From: Ceratothoa steindachneri
Lineage: Eukaryota > Arthropoda > Malacostraca > Isopoda > Cymothoidae
Assembly (NCBI GenBank): GCA_963969495.1
Contig: OZ018330.1
Coordinates: forward strand, 50,365,706-50,429,705
Direction: 5' to 3'
Length of the DNA: 64,000 bases
Position numbers and translations under genes: made by a program. Positions 36,140 to 53,330 of this stretch are shown here, one piece after another. How positions within the stretch are numbered: the stretch's first letter is position 1; every line of letters begins with the position of its first letter. The notes below the pieces were generated by a model. The model saw nothing but the letters and a program-made list of their open reading frames with translations. It was not told the DNA's origin and searched no databases.

Positions 36140-36330
36140 CACTTACCTTTAATCTAGCATTGCAACCTCGTTTGAAGATATTAAGATCTTCTACCATAAC
36201 TTGTGCAGGAAGACCATTCCACACTGCATTCGATGGACAAAGAACATTATTTTTTCAGTCTTTATTTTTAGTAATCTATCGGAGAGTATTTATGCCTCCA
36301 TCGGATTATCTATTTCTTTTTCCTAACTGA
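36140..36330 (-). pseudogene. CR1-like LINE C-terminal fragment
   Basis: The minus strand reads DRLLKIKTEKIMFFVHR and NAVWNGLPAQVMVEDLNIF then KRGCNARLK, with one frame change. F..R..N.WN.LP..VV....L..FK..L is the signature at the end of CR1/jockey-type reverse transcriptases. Only this tip survives. Confidence 0.5.
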
Positions 36331-36440
36331 TCATAAATCAATTTTAAAATCTGATAAATGAATTAAGATGATTGTATTAGTTTAATTCAAAATTAATAGC
36401 AGACATAATATAGTTTCTATTAAGCTATTTCTAAACCCAC

Positions 36441-36442
<2 letters not shown>

Positions 36443-36501
<59 letters not shown>
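36443..36501. repeat. (TA)n microsatellite, 59 bp
   Basis: Perfect alternating AT in AT-rich surroundings; no element boundary recognised on either side. Confidence 0.97.
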
Positions 36502-39722
<3,221 letters not shown>

Positions 39723-39813
39723 TTCTCCTTTGTCCTTTGAATTCCCTATAATTTTTCTCTCTCTTTCCTAGTCCAGATCGACCTTGCGAATCGTAGGTTA
39801 AAAGCTCTTTTTT

Positions 39814-39912
39814 GGTCTTCCGCGTAGCCAAGTGGCCTAAGAGATGATTTAATTGAGATCAAAGCAGATGCTCGCTGCCTCAGTATGCACGGTTCGATCC
39901 CCACCCACTGTA
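39814..39912 (+). repeat. tRNA-like head (SINE or tRNA pseudogene)
   Basis: A-box-like TAGCCAAGTGG (39825-39835) and B-box GGTTCGATCCC (39891-39901) lie 66 bp apart, longer than usual, as if an intron or long variable arm intervenes. GTAGCCAAGTGGCCTAAG resembles Leu/Ser tRNA D-arm text. No well-paired acceptor stem was seen, so it is not called a functional tRNA. Confidence 0.35.
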
Positions 39913-39979
39913 CGGAATTTTTGCGAATTAGAAAATAATAAATTTTCCCGTTTTCTGTATCTTGCGGTTTGTTGGATTC

Positions 39980-40045
<66 letters not shown>
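39980..40045. repeat. (TA)n microsatellite, 66 bp
   Basis: Alternating AT with one C interruption near 39997. Confidence 0.97.
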
Positions 40046-40049
<4 letters not shown>

Positions 40050-40199
40050 TTAGGTTAGATAAGGGTAATAATAAAAATTCCTTAATCCGCTAGAAAAGTG
40101 TCTCCTGGAGTTCTTCAACTCCCTTCAGGAGTATTACATATACGATTAGGCAACCGCTATCCATTCTTCTAACAAGAGAAATTTCAAGAAGACTTTCGT

Positions 40200-40860
40200 A
40201 TAAGCTAACGTTTACTTTAACAGAAAACGGGGAAAGCGGAACTCAAATTACAAGACAGGAAGAAGATCGTTACTCTCAACACATTCACTAATCCTTTTAA
40301 ACACCAACCTCTCAAACATCCTTAACAAAATTGGAGTCATGGAGATCGTGTGATAATCAGAAGGGTCTGATGATGCACCCATCGCTTCAGCTATTGGTAT
40401 ACTGTTTCCCAGCGTCCAAAATGATGGAAAGCAGGGATTTTAAGACCTTATACATATGTATTATTTAGTCAAAAACAAAGGGAAAATACCATTGACGTAT
40501 ATACCACTATCGTTATCTCGGTCAAGAAGGAATTGCTTGACTTCACGTGACTTAAAAGCCAAAGAATTTTATTTTCCTCTACGAAATTGTAGGTGGTAAA
40601 TTAATGCTTTCATTATCACATTTTCCTACCAAATATATCGGCTAACAGGTCAGCCTTCTCATTTTGAGAATCTGTGATGGAACCATTGGACTTCAAAGAA
40701 ACCCACCGCCTATCACCCTGGTTAATAGAAGGAAAGGTTTCTTTTATACCCTTATTATTCTCTTTCTCTGTTGCATCATAAATAGATTGACGTTTGTCTA
40801 CTCTTAATGTTGTAACATTTCTCCAACAAAGATCAGACTCGTTATTTGACCAAAGATGTT
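40200..40860 (-). pseudogene. CR1/jockey-type LINE reverse transcriptase fragment
   Basis: Minus strand, in pieces: SDLCWRNVTTLRVDKR, then FPSINQGDRRWVSLKSNGSI, DSQNEKADLLADIF (the linker that precedes the reverse transcriptase), VKQFLLDRDND, GIFPLFLTK, FPSFWTLGNSIPIAEAMGAS and DPSDYHTISMTPILLRMFER followed by LVFKRI. This corresponds to the first reverse-transcriptase blocks (GSFP.CWR..V.PIPK, Y.PISI.PVLSR.FE) of CR1/jockey relatives. The YADD half is absent. The element differs from the I-type LINEs nearby. Confidence 0.7.
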
Positions 40861-41079
40861 ACGGTGACTACTCAAAATAAGCGTCTTCACTCAACATTGT
40901 CTCTAATCTTGAACTTAAGTATACTTTTAGGCCTCCTTCTCTCAAGTATAAAACTAAATGATCATTTCATTAAGAAACCACGTCCTTATGATTCATATCT
41001 ATATATAGAACTGATTTTTTTCTATGCATTCTTTTCAGCTTCAAAATAAAACTTGCCATTACACTTTTAGAAACGGCTA

Positions 41080-41860
41080 TATATAAAAATCAGATGGGTT
41101 TAAATCTGGATTGCTAAGAGCCAACTCAAAGTTAGCTTTTGAATGATTATCAGTTTCCCGAAGGGGTTGGGTTGGTCATTCTCTCTTCATAACTGCTGTG
41201 TGCGGATGAGCGCCATCTTGCTGGACCTTGAATTTACCTAAAAGAGATGCAAAAGGTGAGTTTTACTCCCAAAATGTTCCGCTCTTTAAATACTGTCCCA
41301 TTCCTCCTGTTCTTCCAAGAAGGTAGGTCCAATTAAACCTTTTGAAGAAATTGATAGCAAAACTTTACATTTTTTGAACGTAAACTTCTTTCTGCAACTA
41401 CTTCTAATGGCTGTGACACCAACAAGCTGTTATTTTTAGAACTGACTTTACCATGAAGATAGAAATGACTTTCGTCTGACATCAAGAGCAACTTAAGGAC
41501 ATTTTATCTGTTTTCAATTATGGAAATTAATATTATAAGTTAGTATCAGCAAACTTCCCTTTAGTTTGTATACGATAGAATAATTCTTGAGATCATTAAC
41601 AAGAGTACTACTGTTTCGCTCGTGATTCTAAGTGATAGACTTCGTAATGGATAATTTAGGGCTTAATTCTAAAGATTTCCATCTGCTCGCTTTCTGGTTC
41701 CTCCACATTGGCTTGGGCAATCGTCCGATATGCCTTAAGATTTAAAACAACCCCATATTTCCTAAATTTGAGTCACCCGACTTTGTACGGCCATGAGAAA
41801 GCGAAGTGTCAGTTTTCAACTCCGCACAAAACAGCTCATTCAATATCATAAACGATCCAT
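41080..41860 (-). pseudogene. Tc1/mariner-type DDE transposase fragment
   Basis: Minus strand. A decayed helix-turn-helix part (SPKLSITKSITLNHERNSST-like text near 41600-41650) precedes MSDESHFYLHGKVSSKNN, holding the first catalytic Asp (SDE.HF). KVQQDGAHPHTAVM holds the second Asp and NPDLNPSDFY the third acidic position, near 41090-41110. These are the three acidic blocks of IS630/Tc1/mariner transposases that cut and paste DNA at TA sites. At least two stops and several shifts disable it. No terminal repeats were found. Confidence 0.7.
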
Positions 41861-43587
41861 GTTGAATGTATTTTTCTAAGCAGAAAACACGATATTCTAC
41901 TTTCTTGTTTGGCTTAGATAAATTCTTTGCATCGGTCTTTAGTATAATAAAGTGTATAATCTGAAAAAAAAATTTAGTAACTTTTTTCGCTTGTTTAAGG
42001 TTGGATCTCCATTTTAGTTATTAACATATGATAATGAATATTTTCTCGGAAACCCATACGAAATCAACCCTTTGGTTGATTTCCAATAATGTCAAATTTA
42101 TATATCCCTGAATGAGCTTCTGCTAACTTTTAACTAGTTGAAATAGATCCGAAAATCAGTGTTCATTTTTGGTCTTGTGACTCAACGACAATTCTTACAC
42201 GGCTTTTTTCCTCACAATTTTCGTCGAGGGACAGAACGACCTCTTAAAGCTCGTTATTTCTTCGCGGTCGTTTGAGGCACGAGTCGCTTTTGGGCGACCG
42301 TTCAAGATGTCTCTCCTCTGAGAGGAGGCGAATGAAAGGAAAAACTCGAGATTGGACTCGAGATGCTCCTTCGTCGTGTACAAGATCTCTAAAGAGTCCT
42401 TCACTCGTATTTATGGGATAAAGTGAAGTGGTTATTCGCAAGAGTATTTAAATATCCGGCAAAGCTGTTCTAAGGAGCATCTACAGATATTAGCAGCTGT
42501 AGGAGTCTTAAGAGAGTACTCGTAGTGATGCAGGACATTCACGGGAGCGACCTAAATTTGATTACGCGCGTTAGAAAGATGTTCCAAATTGCTCTATACT
42601 CCCCCGCCCCCATTTATTTTCAAAATATGTTTACTCATCCCTTAGTATTAATTACCATAGGTACCAGGCGTTGACTTGGATAGATAGTCCTGTCACAACT
42701 AAATACAGATACATATTGAGCGAAATTTTTATATTGTGGCACAAAAATATCATTACTTGCTGATTATTATCAATATTTGTGGGGTGAAGACAGATTCAGG
42801 AGAGTTGCGCACTCTCCCTATCATATAATATGATTTAATATCATATAATATCAAATAATATTATATAATATCATATAATATACCTAGAATGAGTAAACAA
42901 TTCACCGCGCGCGCCCGGCAGTTTACGCACAGGCTTGAATGACCGTTAGTTACAAGCGAACAATATTGTGGCCGCAGGAACAGATCGAGTGTTTTATAGA
43001 TACAAATTCCTCTTTTGATTGTAATACTCAATAGCAAATCCTTCCTCGGGAAATGGTGGAGCGTGACTTGAATTGTTCTCCTTTCTCCAATGCTCATTTT
43101 GTCTTCATAATCAAAAGTTCTTTGCTGGTTAATTTTAGTTGGTGTGTCCTTCTCGGAATCTTTCATAGAGACGTTAGTATAAACAAAAGAACACATAGTT
43201 CGTTGTAAGTATAGGGTAGATGTGTGTGTGTGTATGGGTGAGGAAAAAGCCGGGTGTTTGGGAAATATTTAAGAAGCCCATTTCGGCCCGTACGAAACCC
43301 ACTTTGAAAATACAATAAAGAGAAAATGGAAGAGGAGGGAGCCAATTTCCCGGAGCATCGATTTTTGGCTAGAGGCAAACTATAATTATTTTTTTCTCTC
43401 TCTCTCACACACACACACTTACACTGTCAATAACATCCACAGTATTACACAAACACACTCTAACACCCTATCACACTCACTATATATAACACATTCTCTC
43501 TCATTTTAACATCTTCTCTTATTCTCTCCCTCGCACACACTCTCTTTCTAATTCTAACAACTTTTCTCATCCTCACAAACCATCTAG

Positions 43588-43590
<3 letters not shown>
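41861..43590. other. unannotated stretch with short AT repeat
   Basis: TCATATAATA recurs several times at 42820-42881. A GC-richer island at 42190-42540 has open minus-strand frames, but their translations show no recognisable motif. 43390-43590 is strongly pyrimidine-rich on the plus strand. Confidence 0.4.
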
Positions 43591-45425
<1,835 letters not shown>

Positions 45426-45439
45426 ATCTCAGACCTTCT

Positions 45440-46910
45440 TCATCGATTTAAACATACTAACCGATCACTTGCCCAGAAATTATCGCTCTTCAAGAGGAGT
45501 ATAAAGACAGTAGCCGTGATCAAAAGATGGGGACCCAAGAGGGACCTATACCAAAGAATGTGCGAGACAAAAGAACACCTCCACCAGCTGATTACACAAC
45601 AACAGACAGACATTTGGGACATAATTATTGAAGCACTTGATAAGGAAATGGACCCTAAGACCTTTTGGCAAACTGTGAAGAGACATCGGGAGAAACCACC
45701 AAACAAGAAGACAAACATCAAAAACCGCCGAGGCAAGGGAATCACGGAGCAAGAAGATGTAGAAGCCGAATTCAGAGAACATTGGTCAAACATATTCAAA
45801 ATTACCCCCGGGCAGGAAGATAAGTTTAACACGAGTTTGGCAATGAAATAATTGATAAACTGAACTAAGAGATTGAACGGACAATAACACATCGACGAAA
45901 AGGCCAATGGTGGGTCATGGGAAAAAGGTCTTCCTACAGGAATGGAGTGATACCCTAAAAACCTTTAAACAGCGTGCGCCAGGCCACTTAGGTTTAACTA
46001 AAGCGAACTTCAGTTGCGCTCCACCAAACATCAAACAAGGACTGTTGAATACGATGAACGCAGCCCTTAATACCAGATACTTTCCCGACGCATGGAAGTT
46101 ATCAAAGATGATATTTATTCCTAAGTCGGGAAAGTCCCCAGTCTTCCCAGCAGACTATCGCCCGATGACTCTTCTCGAATTTGGTGGAAATATTTTTGAA
46201 AAAATCATTGCCAATAGCCTACAGTCCTACTTAGATGCCAACAATCTTCATAACTTCCAACAATATGGCTTTAGAAGGCAGAGAGGTTCGGACACGGCAC
46301 TGGCAATGATAACTGAGAAATTGGCCCAACTTGAGAGGGAGACAAAACACGCGGATCTAGTATTGAGGGGCGTCAAGAAAGCGTTTGATAAAGTATAGCG
46401 CAGAGGACTACAGTTCAAGATCCTCCAACTGGAACAAAACCCACGACTGGAGAAAATAATCTGTGACATCAACATCGGTGAGCAAAAAGGGCCAGAATTT
46501 ATACTGGAAGATGGCGTCCCTCAAGGTGGATGCCTGAGCCAAGTGCTTTACTCCATATACACTAGAGACCTCCATCGCCCTAGGTTCGAGGAATGTATGT
46601 ATATCCGGTTCGCCAATGACGTGTCACAGATTGGGGTCTTCCCTTATAAAAACGAGAGGCCAATGGAGAGGATGACTTCATAAGAAATTGAAAACATAAA
46701 TATTTATGAAGAACGATGGAAAATTGCGACAAATACAAGCAAATTTACCATTATTCCAATCAAGAGGAATAAGATTGCGCCAATCTATGTAGGAGAAGAG
46801 AGGTACCCGTACAAGGGGGCAGGCAGCGTGCTATGACTACAAATAAACAGCAGGAGATATAGGGATCAAGTGTTCAGCATAATTGTACACACAAATACAG
46901 ACCTAAAATA
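45440..46910 (+). pseudogene. LINE E ORF2 (linker and RT)
   Basis: The linker reads ITQQQTDIWDIIIEAL, DPKTFWQTVKRHREKPPN and EAEFREHWSNIFKITPGQED, stopping at 45849. The reverse transcriptase from 45907 is the longest clean one in the window: KQRAPGHLGLTKANFSC, MIFIPKSGKSP, YRPMTLLEFGGNIFEKIIAN, QQYGFRRQRGSDTALAMITE, RGVKKAFDKV, a stop at 46396, GVPQGGCLSQVLYSIYTRDL and IRFANDVSQI. The last replaces the usual YADD with FAND, so the first of the two catalytic Asp residues is Asn. Frame is lost after about 46850. Confidence 0.82.
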
Positions 46911-46927
46911 AATAACCCGCCGCGAAA

Positions 46928-46929
<2 letters not shown>

Positions 46930-46968
<39 letters not shown>
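46930..46968. repeat. (TA)n microsatellite, 39 bp, inside LINE E
   Basis: Perfect alternating AT sitting at the join between the RT part and the 3' tail of copy E, in place of the missing C-terminal coding region. Confidence 0.95.
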
Positions 46969-46972
<4 letters not shown>

Positions 46973-47204
46973 TTAAATCAACTTTAAAGGCTTCGAAGCT
47001 AAACAAACAAGATTGAAGAATACAAGTAAAACAAATATAAAACAAAGACAGAGATACCCTTTCCCCAGGGACCTATCTACCCTCTTCTCTCTACTCATTC
47101 CAAAATTTCACCACTATTCTACTAGATAGATACTTCGCTATCTATCTATTTTGAACCTCATGTCTCTCCACTTTTTATGTCCATTGTTCATTGTTCCTTT
47201 CTCA

Positions 47205-47753
47205 TCAAGATAATACCTGTAGGCCGTCGGAAAACAGCGAACGTGTTAGTGCAGGACGAGCCTTATGATTATTCCAGAGAAGGTCTGGTACTTGGCTTCA
47301 AATTGACCTCAAGTGGTTGCAACGCCCATTACGAAGATAAGGTCGCTGAGGCCACAAAGAAATTACGGGCCCTCTACCCCTTTAAACGACTCTCAATAAA
47401 CAACAAGAGGAAACTTTACATGTCGTTAGTATCCTGCCATCCCTCTCCATACTCTGAGCAAGTCCGCCATCACAAAAGCACAAGTTATACAGAACAAGGC
47501 AATTCGCTTCATAACAAACGTAACCCTGTGGGACCACATGCCTTCATAAATCCTAGATGAAATGGTAGATATAGAATCCATCAACGTCACCCTAAAGAGA
47601 CGTGCAAAAAAGAAGATCTATCAAGTCATCCCTGCTGAATTACTAAACCTTATCAGACTACCTAACGAGGAACTACCTAACTTGATATTTAAACGATCTT
47701 TCAAATGTAGTCAACTGCTGGCTTTGCAGGAGACTGTCCCAATTTATGGATAA
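47205..47753 (+). pseudogene. LINE F ORF2 C-terminal fragment
   Basis: Reads IKIIPVGRRKTANVLVQDEP, EGLVLGFKLTSSGCNAHYED, KKLRALYPFKRLSINNKRKL and YMSLVSC, then a shift near 47440. After another frame change it reads MVDIESINVTLKRRAKKKIY, ending at 47751. The order matches the region following the YADD box in copies A and D. No catalytic part is present. Confidence 0.75.
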
Positions 47754-48290
47754 GCATAACAGATTAAACAACATATAATAAACAAAGCTAAAAGACAAGC
47801 TAAAAACAAAAGATTCGAAGTGGACACAATCTACAGAAAAGAATAACTTAAAAGACTAAAAATTCCGAAGGAGACAAACCTTTGTAAAATAAAATAAACA
47901 ATCTATTAACTAAAAGATCCGAAGTGTGGGGAAAAAGAAAAAGAAAAAAAGATCCGAATTGGATAAACATAAATATGTAATAATTTTGAGTAAATTTGCA
48001 AATAACAACCTTTCTAAATGAAGAACGAAGACTAAAAAAAAGCAAAAACGGAAGTATAACATCAAGTCTAACACCTATTACAAGAGATCATATATCTCAT
48101 GACAAAGGCTTTTATGCTGAATAATCAAATGACAGCAAAATGACTTACAACAAAGAAGCATTTACTGAGGTATCTAGACAACCTGGCGCACATACCCTAC
48201 TACTATAAAACTACTTTTCTATCTATCTCTTACGTTCTATCCACACACCTTCTATCTTTTACGATTGTTGATCGTTGATTTCTTGTCATG
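47205..48290 (+). mobile_element. I-type LINE copy F, 3' third only
   Basis: Begins in ORF2 after the reverse transcriptase and includes the C-terminal coding part and an A-rich 3' region ending near TTTCTTGTCATGCAGG. The TTTCTTGTCA word also occurs at the end of copies G and H, so it marks the element's 3' end. Confidence 0.75.
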
Positions 48291-48812
48291 CAGGATGGCA
48301 GTTGTTATACGCTTGCTTACTTCAGTATGGTACAGCAATCTCGTCACTACTCTTTGGAATTCAGACGAAATCCAAGAAAGAAATACAAATATCTACTCAG
48401 AAGAGACTTACACGACTAGACTTTACTCGACTTGTGACTCGACATTGGACAACCTACTCGACTCTCTTACACCCCTATTTTCTAGGACGTGTCGACTAGG
48501 GCGCTTAAGTCTCCATAGATACCCAGGTGGGCAGGAACCTTATCTGAACCGGGCGGCTTACTCGGCACGAGCCGAAGCTTAGACCGGGGCGGGTTAGCAC
48601 CCGTGTGAGCAGCGTACCTGCTTGAGTGGAGCACCAACTGATAGAGTTAGACGTTTAGGTAGGTAGGTAGGTCGGCCGACACGCTTCGGAATAAGCCAGA
48701 ACAATCTCTGGATCGTAACCGCACTCATTAAACCTCATAAATCTTTCTTACTCTAAAACCTTTTCATAGAGATCAATGAAAAAACGTAAGAAAAAGAAGA
48801 CCACTTAGCAGA
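48291..48812 (+). other. presumed 5' region of LINE G
   Basis: Between the tail of copy F and ORF1 of copy G. It includes AGGTAGGTAGGTAGG near 48658-48672 and GACTAGAC/GACTCGAC words near 48410-48490. No coding support; the GC content is higher than in the LINE bodies. A 5' UTR role is inferred from position. Confidence 0.4.
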
Positions 48813-50282
48813 ATGGAAAGCACCAAGCGGGTGCCTTTGCCTACCCTCAAAGGATCTCCGAAGCCAAACCGACTAAAAGTTATTGAAGAAATCTACGGTG
48901 AACTTGGGATAGTTCTAATTAGACTCCTGGACTACTCAACGAACTTTGTAGTGATTTGTCAAACGGAAAAGGATGTGGACAAGTTACTCAGTGAGAAGGC
49001 AACTCAAAAATTACGATCGATAGGCCTACAAGCAAAGGTCTCACCCCAGAGAGAAGCCCAAAAGACTATATTCTACAGGCAAATCTATCCATGGATTGGG
49101 GAATATAGCACTCAAGAAATTAAAGATGAATTAGAGGATGAACAAAACTGGGCAAAAATCAAAGTAGTTAAATTCGTAGACAAGAACACTAACAGAGAAT
49201 ATACATATGTTTTCAAAGTTATATTTCTGGAAACAACGATAACCAGAAAGGCCTTTAACTTGAAGATCACACAGAAAACAAATTAAAGGGGATGATTTTG
49301 TTAGTGTGCTAACGTGATTTAATTGTTTTGCGCTAGAAAAACACACATCAAAAGCCTGCCCCAACAGAGATGAAAAATACTGCTCTGAATGCAGCTCTAA
49401 CAACCATACTTGGAGAGAATGCAGCAGCCAAGAGGAAGAAATGTTTGAATTGTGAGGGCAACCACATAACTATGGCGATGGCATGCCCAATAAAAAAGAA
49501 GTTGATAGGAAAGAAAAAAAGAGAAAAGGCTATTGCTGAAGAACTAAAACAAAATAAACTTATGCTAAGGTTGCAAAGGCCACTGCAGACCAAATACCAG
49601 GAACATAGAATATAATCGAATTATACAAGAAAATATGCTTAATATCCTAGCCTGCATACTAATGCTCATGTGCTTAATGTGGTGAATCTAGGATCGTACT
49701 CAAAAGAATTGAACAAAATGTTAAGCCACAATGGGCTTGAACCAATGTGCTTCCCTGATAATCTCCCGACAGCGGAAGTTCTAAATGTTCAATATAGACC
49801 AACTACTACAGAAAAAGTTAATACGGAATTAGAGCACACAAGCACTAGACAGAAGCAAAGAATAAACCCGGGTGCCGAAAGAGATCCAAGACTCAGAACC
49901 AGAGTGTATCAAACAAAAAACCGAGGCATGGAAGTCGAAACCCCGACAACCAACGAAAAAAATGAAGGAACAGCAAATCATGCAAATAGACGAAAACGAC
50001 GAAACAGAAGACGAAAACGAAAGTGCTCAACAACAAAGGAGAATCAAAGGTTGTAAAGGGTTCAATCTGAAATTCTATGTTAGGGAGGAAAACCCTTTCC
50101 CAGTTAATGACAACAAAGAAATAATTCAGGTAATTAAAAAGAGGCACTGTAAATACGAATACGAAGGACCATATTCTGATAAAAAGGTTTCAAAAATAAT
50201 AATGAGCATCGACTTAAATATTTCGGATTCAATTTGCTTCACGTTAATAAAAGGAGAATTAAAAATCAAAGGGATAGGGTAG
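48813..50282 (+). pseudogene. LINE G ORF1 (gag-like)
   Basis: Start at MESTKRVPLPTLKGSPKPNR gives 157 clean residues: YGELGIVLIRLLDYSTNFVV, TEKDVDKLLSEKATQKLRSI, EYTYVFKVIFLETTI. It then breaks at 49284 where a short deletion removes text present in copy C. The knuckles follow: KACPNRDEKYCSECSSNNHT, WRECSSQEE, CLNCEGNHITMAMACP (about 49350-49490). The C-terminal block FNLKFYVREENPFPVNDNKE and KYEYEGPYSDKKVSKIIMSI ends at 50280. RNA-binding role by family. Three or more shifts. Confidence 0.78.
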
Positions 50283-50357
50283 GACAAAATCCCCCTGCGA
50301 TATGGAAGTTAATAGAACAGAGCGCAAGATACGAAAAAATACTCAATAGTTTACAAT

Positions 50358-52995
50358 ATGGAATGTAAAAAAAAATTAAAAATCCTTAGCCATAACGTAG
50401 GCTGATAGGAGCCAAAGAAACACTCTTTATGTAATGCCTACCTGAAGGAAGATCCAGACGTAAATCTGCTTAACGAAATAAACACAGATCCAGAAATTAA
50501 CCCTATCAAAATTTTCAACTACAACGTAATTACAAAAACAACGAGAGACATCAATTTCGATGGGGTCGCGACGATAGCCATTAAGAAGAATATAAAATAT
50601 AGTAGTATACAACAACAAGATGAGGCTTACTTAGCGGTAAAAATTGACACAACAACAGGTCCCCTTACTACAATGACAGGATACCAACCGCCTAGAAGAA
50701 TTTTTTACTGTTTCATAACTTCCTAAACGTATTTGGACAAATAGACCAAGCTATATTTATGGGCGACCAAAATGCCAGATCAAGGATATCCGGATAAACT
50801 AGTAACTAAACTACAACAATATCGGCAGAAATCTGGAAACTCTAATTAAAAGGGGCATTATGGAGAGAGTAGGACCGGATTTCCCAACCCATATTGGACT
50901 AAGCACTGCAACCAAGCCAGATATAGTACTGGTATCACCAGATCTATTGTATAACTATTTAATAGAAAAAGGGTCGCCTTCCACCAACGATTATGAAATG
51001 GTCATTATGACCATATCTACGTAACCAATACAAACGAAATATCCCATAAGAAAAAGATACAAAGATACAAACTGGCTAAGATACGCCGAAGAATTGGCAA
51101 ACTACCAGCAACCAAACCTCCATGATGCGACACTGGAAGAGATAGACTTAGCTATCGAAAATCGACTGAAAGCGCTCGTGGACGCCGACAGGAACTGCGT
51201 ACCAAGAACAGAGTATAGGACAATCCCCTACCCCAAACGTACAGCCCAAATAGATGCAATAGAGGGGAAATACACGGGGCTCAGGGTAATGCTAAAGCAA
51301 TTTGGCCCTACAAGGGAGAGCAGGAGAAGATTGCAATAATTAAGAGCTGAAGTAATAGCGGCAGGAGCTGCAGAGAGAGGAGGAAGGTGGGACCAGTTTG
51401 TAGATTCAATGGATGCAGAACTTAACCCAACAAAGTTCTGAGAAAAAATAAAGCTGTCAAGAGGTAAAATAAGATCAAGAAAAAGCCTATTAGTTAAACG
51501 CAATGGAGAGTTAATAAGAGAACCTCACATATTAGAAAATGCATTCAGAGAGCATTGGAGCGGAGTCTTCGATATCTCACCCAACGAGAACGAAGAATGT
51601 GTGATTCAAGACCTAGGAAAAGACAGGAACGAAATAACACCCAACCACACAGCATCTATAGAAACTAGGGGGGGAAGAAGGTGTCGAACCATTGACACTA
51701 GATGAAATCAAAGCGACAATCCGAGCTACGAAGCAAAGGGCGCCTGGAAAAATCGGGCATAACAAGGGAGAATCTTTTAAGAGCACCAGACGAATTCCTC
51801 AACAAATTCGTTGAATTGTGCAACGCCTTGATAAGTGCGGGATATTTACCTGATTCGCTAAAAGGCGGAAAGATTATATTCTTCTCCAAACAGGAGCAAC
51901 CACAAGACGAACCGGGCATTTATAGACCCATCACGCTATTAGAAGTAGCCAAGATTATGGAAAGGCTAATAAACAGATTGGCCCACCACTTAGAAGAAAA
52001 CAACCTGATACCAGAGTGCCAATTTGGAGTTAGGAAAGGAAGAGGCACGGAGACGGCGCTGACGCTATTAGTAGAAACTTTGGCAAAGGTGAAGTATAAG
52101 TAAAATTATTCAAACCCCATACTATGAGATGTCAGAAAGGCGTTGATAAGGTGTGGAGATGCGGACTCAAATTCAAAATAAAGAGAGTAGGATTACCAGC
52201 AATTATGACCAAATGTATGTGCGACTACATTACAGATCGAAAAGCTAATATAGAAATCGAAGAACATCAGGATCCAGAATTCCAACTTAGACAACGAATC
52301 CCTCAAGGGGAGCGCCTGAGCCCAACACTATACACAATCTATACGAGGGACCTCCCAGATCCAGTTTTTGATTGAACAATATACCTACAGTTTTCGGACG
52401 ATATTACGATAGTAACAAGCAGCCAATGGCTAGTGTCTGCGGCTGAAATTAAAAACATAAACGATTATGAGATAAAATGGAAAATCTGCTCGAACACTGA
52501 CAAATTTACAATTATACCTATTGGAAGAAGAAAACCTTCAAGAAAAATAGTCGACGACGAAGTTTATAGATACCACACAGAAGGAAAGGTCCTAGGAATG
52601 AAAATTACAAGAAATAGTTACATCACGCAAGTAAGTCAGAGAATAAGCTCTACTAAGGCAAACCTAACTAAATTGTTCCAACTTAGGAACTTGTGTAAGA
52701 ATAATAAAATTAAAATATACAATGTATTATGCAAATCTATACTGTTGTATCCCACTATTCCACTAAATAGACTAGACAAAACGAACATCATAGGACTCAG
52801 AGAGTCTAGAAGAGTGGAATATTGATAGTTACAAATACGAGAAGAAGCGAGAGACGACGACATGGAGAAATAGATATGGAACCGGTTAACATGGTATTAC
52901 ATTAGAGAGCAGTAAAGATATGGGATAGATTAGAGGAAATAATTAATGAGAAGGAGAGAAGAACAATATACATACCGTTAGAGTATAGAATGTAA
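50358..52995 (+). pseudogene. LINE G ORF2 (endonuclease, RT, C-term)
   Basis: Starts MECKKKLKILSHNVG, followed by two stops, then DPDVNLLNEINTD, FDGVATIAIKKN and TGYQPPRR. After frame changes the linker reads HDATLEEIDLAIENRLKALV and NPTKF. The reverse transcriptase has IIFFSKQEQPQDEPGIYRPI, QFGVRKGRGTETALTLLVET, LQFSDDITIV (catalytic box FSDD instead of YADD) and NDYEIKWKICSNTDKFTIIP. The C-terminal region (GKVLGMKITRNSYITQVSQR, NKIKIYNVLCKSILLYPTIP) continues past a stop at 52823 to 52995. In the insert-free region it pairs with copy C. Confidence 0.8.
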
Positions 52996-53330
52996 AGTAG
53001 AGGAAACTTCCGAAGTGGAAAACCACTTAAGAACCAGAACCATTATATAGATAGAGAGATATTATTGTACAGATAACGAAAGAAGAAATGATAGAAAACT
53101 CAACTGCAAAGAGAACCAAATAGTAAACAAGTTAAAACAAAAGAAAAATATAGGCGTTAGAGCCTTTAATAATATTACCAATTAGGAAGATTTGAACGAC
53201 ACAAAAGAAGAAACTCCAGAGATGGCTGGTCACCCAGCGACTACATAAACACTCACCATTTTTCATTTTCACCACTTTGCCTAACAAATTATATCCACTT
53301 TACGTTTCTTGTCATGATATATGTATATAG

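Larger units (their letters stand above)
45426..47204 (+). mobile_element. I-type LINE copy E, 5'-truncated
   Basis: Starts in the ORF2 linker, contains the reverse transcriptase, then passes through a (TA)n tract directly into the family's 3' tail (CCAGGGACCTATC..., CACTTTTTATGTCCATTGTT). The C-terminal coding part is therefore missing. It ends where copy F begins in mid-ORF2. Confidence 0.8.
48813..53330 (+). mobile_element. I-type LINE copy G, near full length
   Basis: Second near-complete copy, with ORF1, ORF2 and an A-rich 3' region ending near ACGTTTCTTGTCATGATAT. It carries the uninterrupted sequence (GGAAGGTGGGACCAG) that shows where the LTR-like insertion entered copy C. Confidence 0.8.

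Noticed and set aside
45440..45907. Minus-strand frame of 155 codons
   Set aside because: Antisense shadow of the LINE E linker region, which reads clearly on the plus strand.
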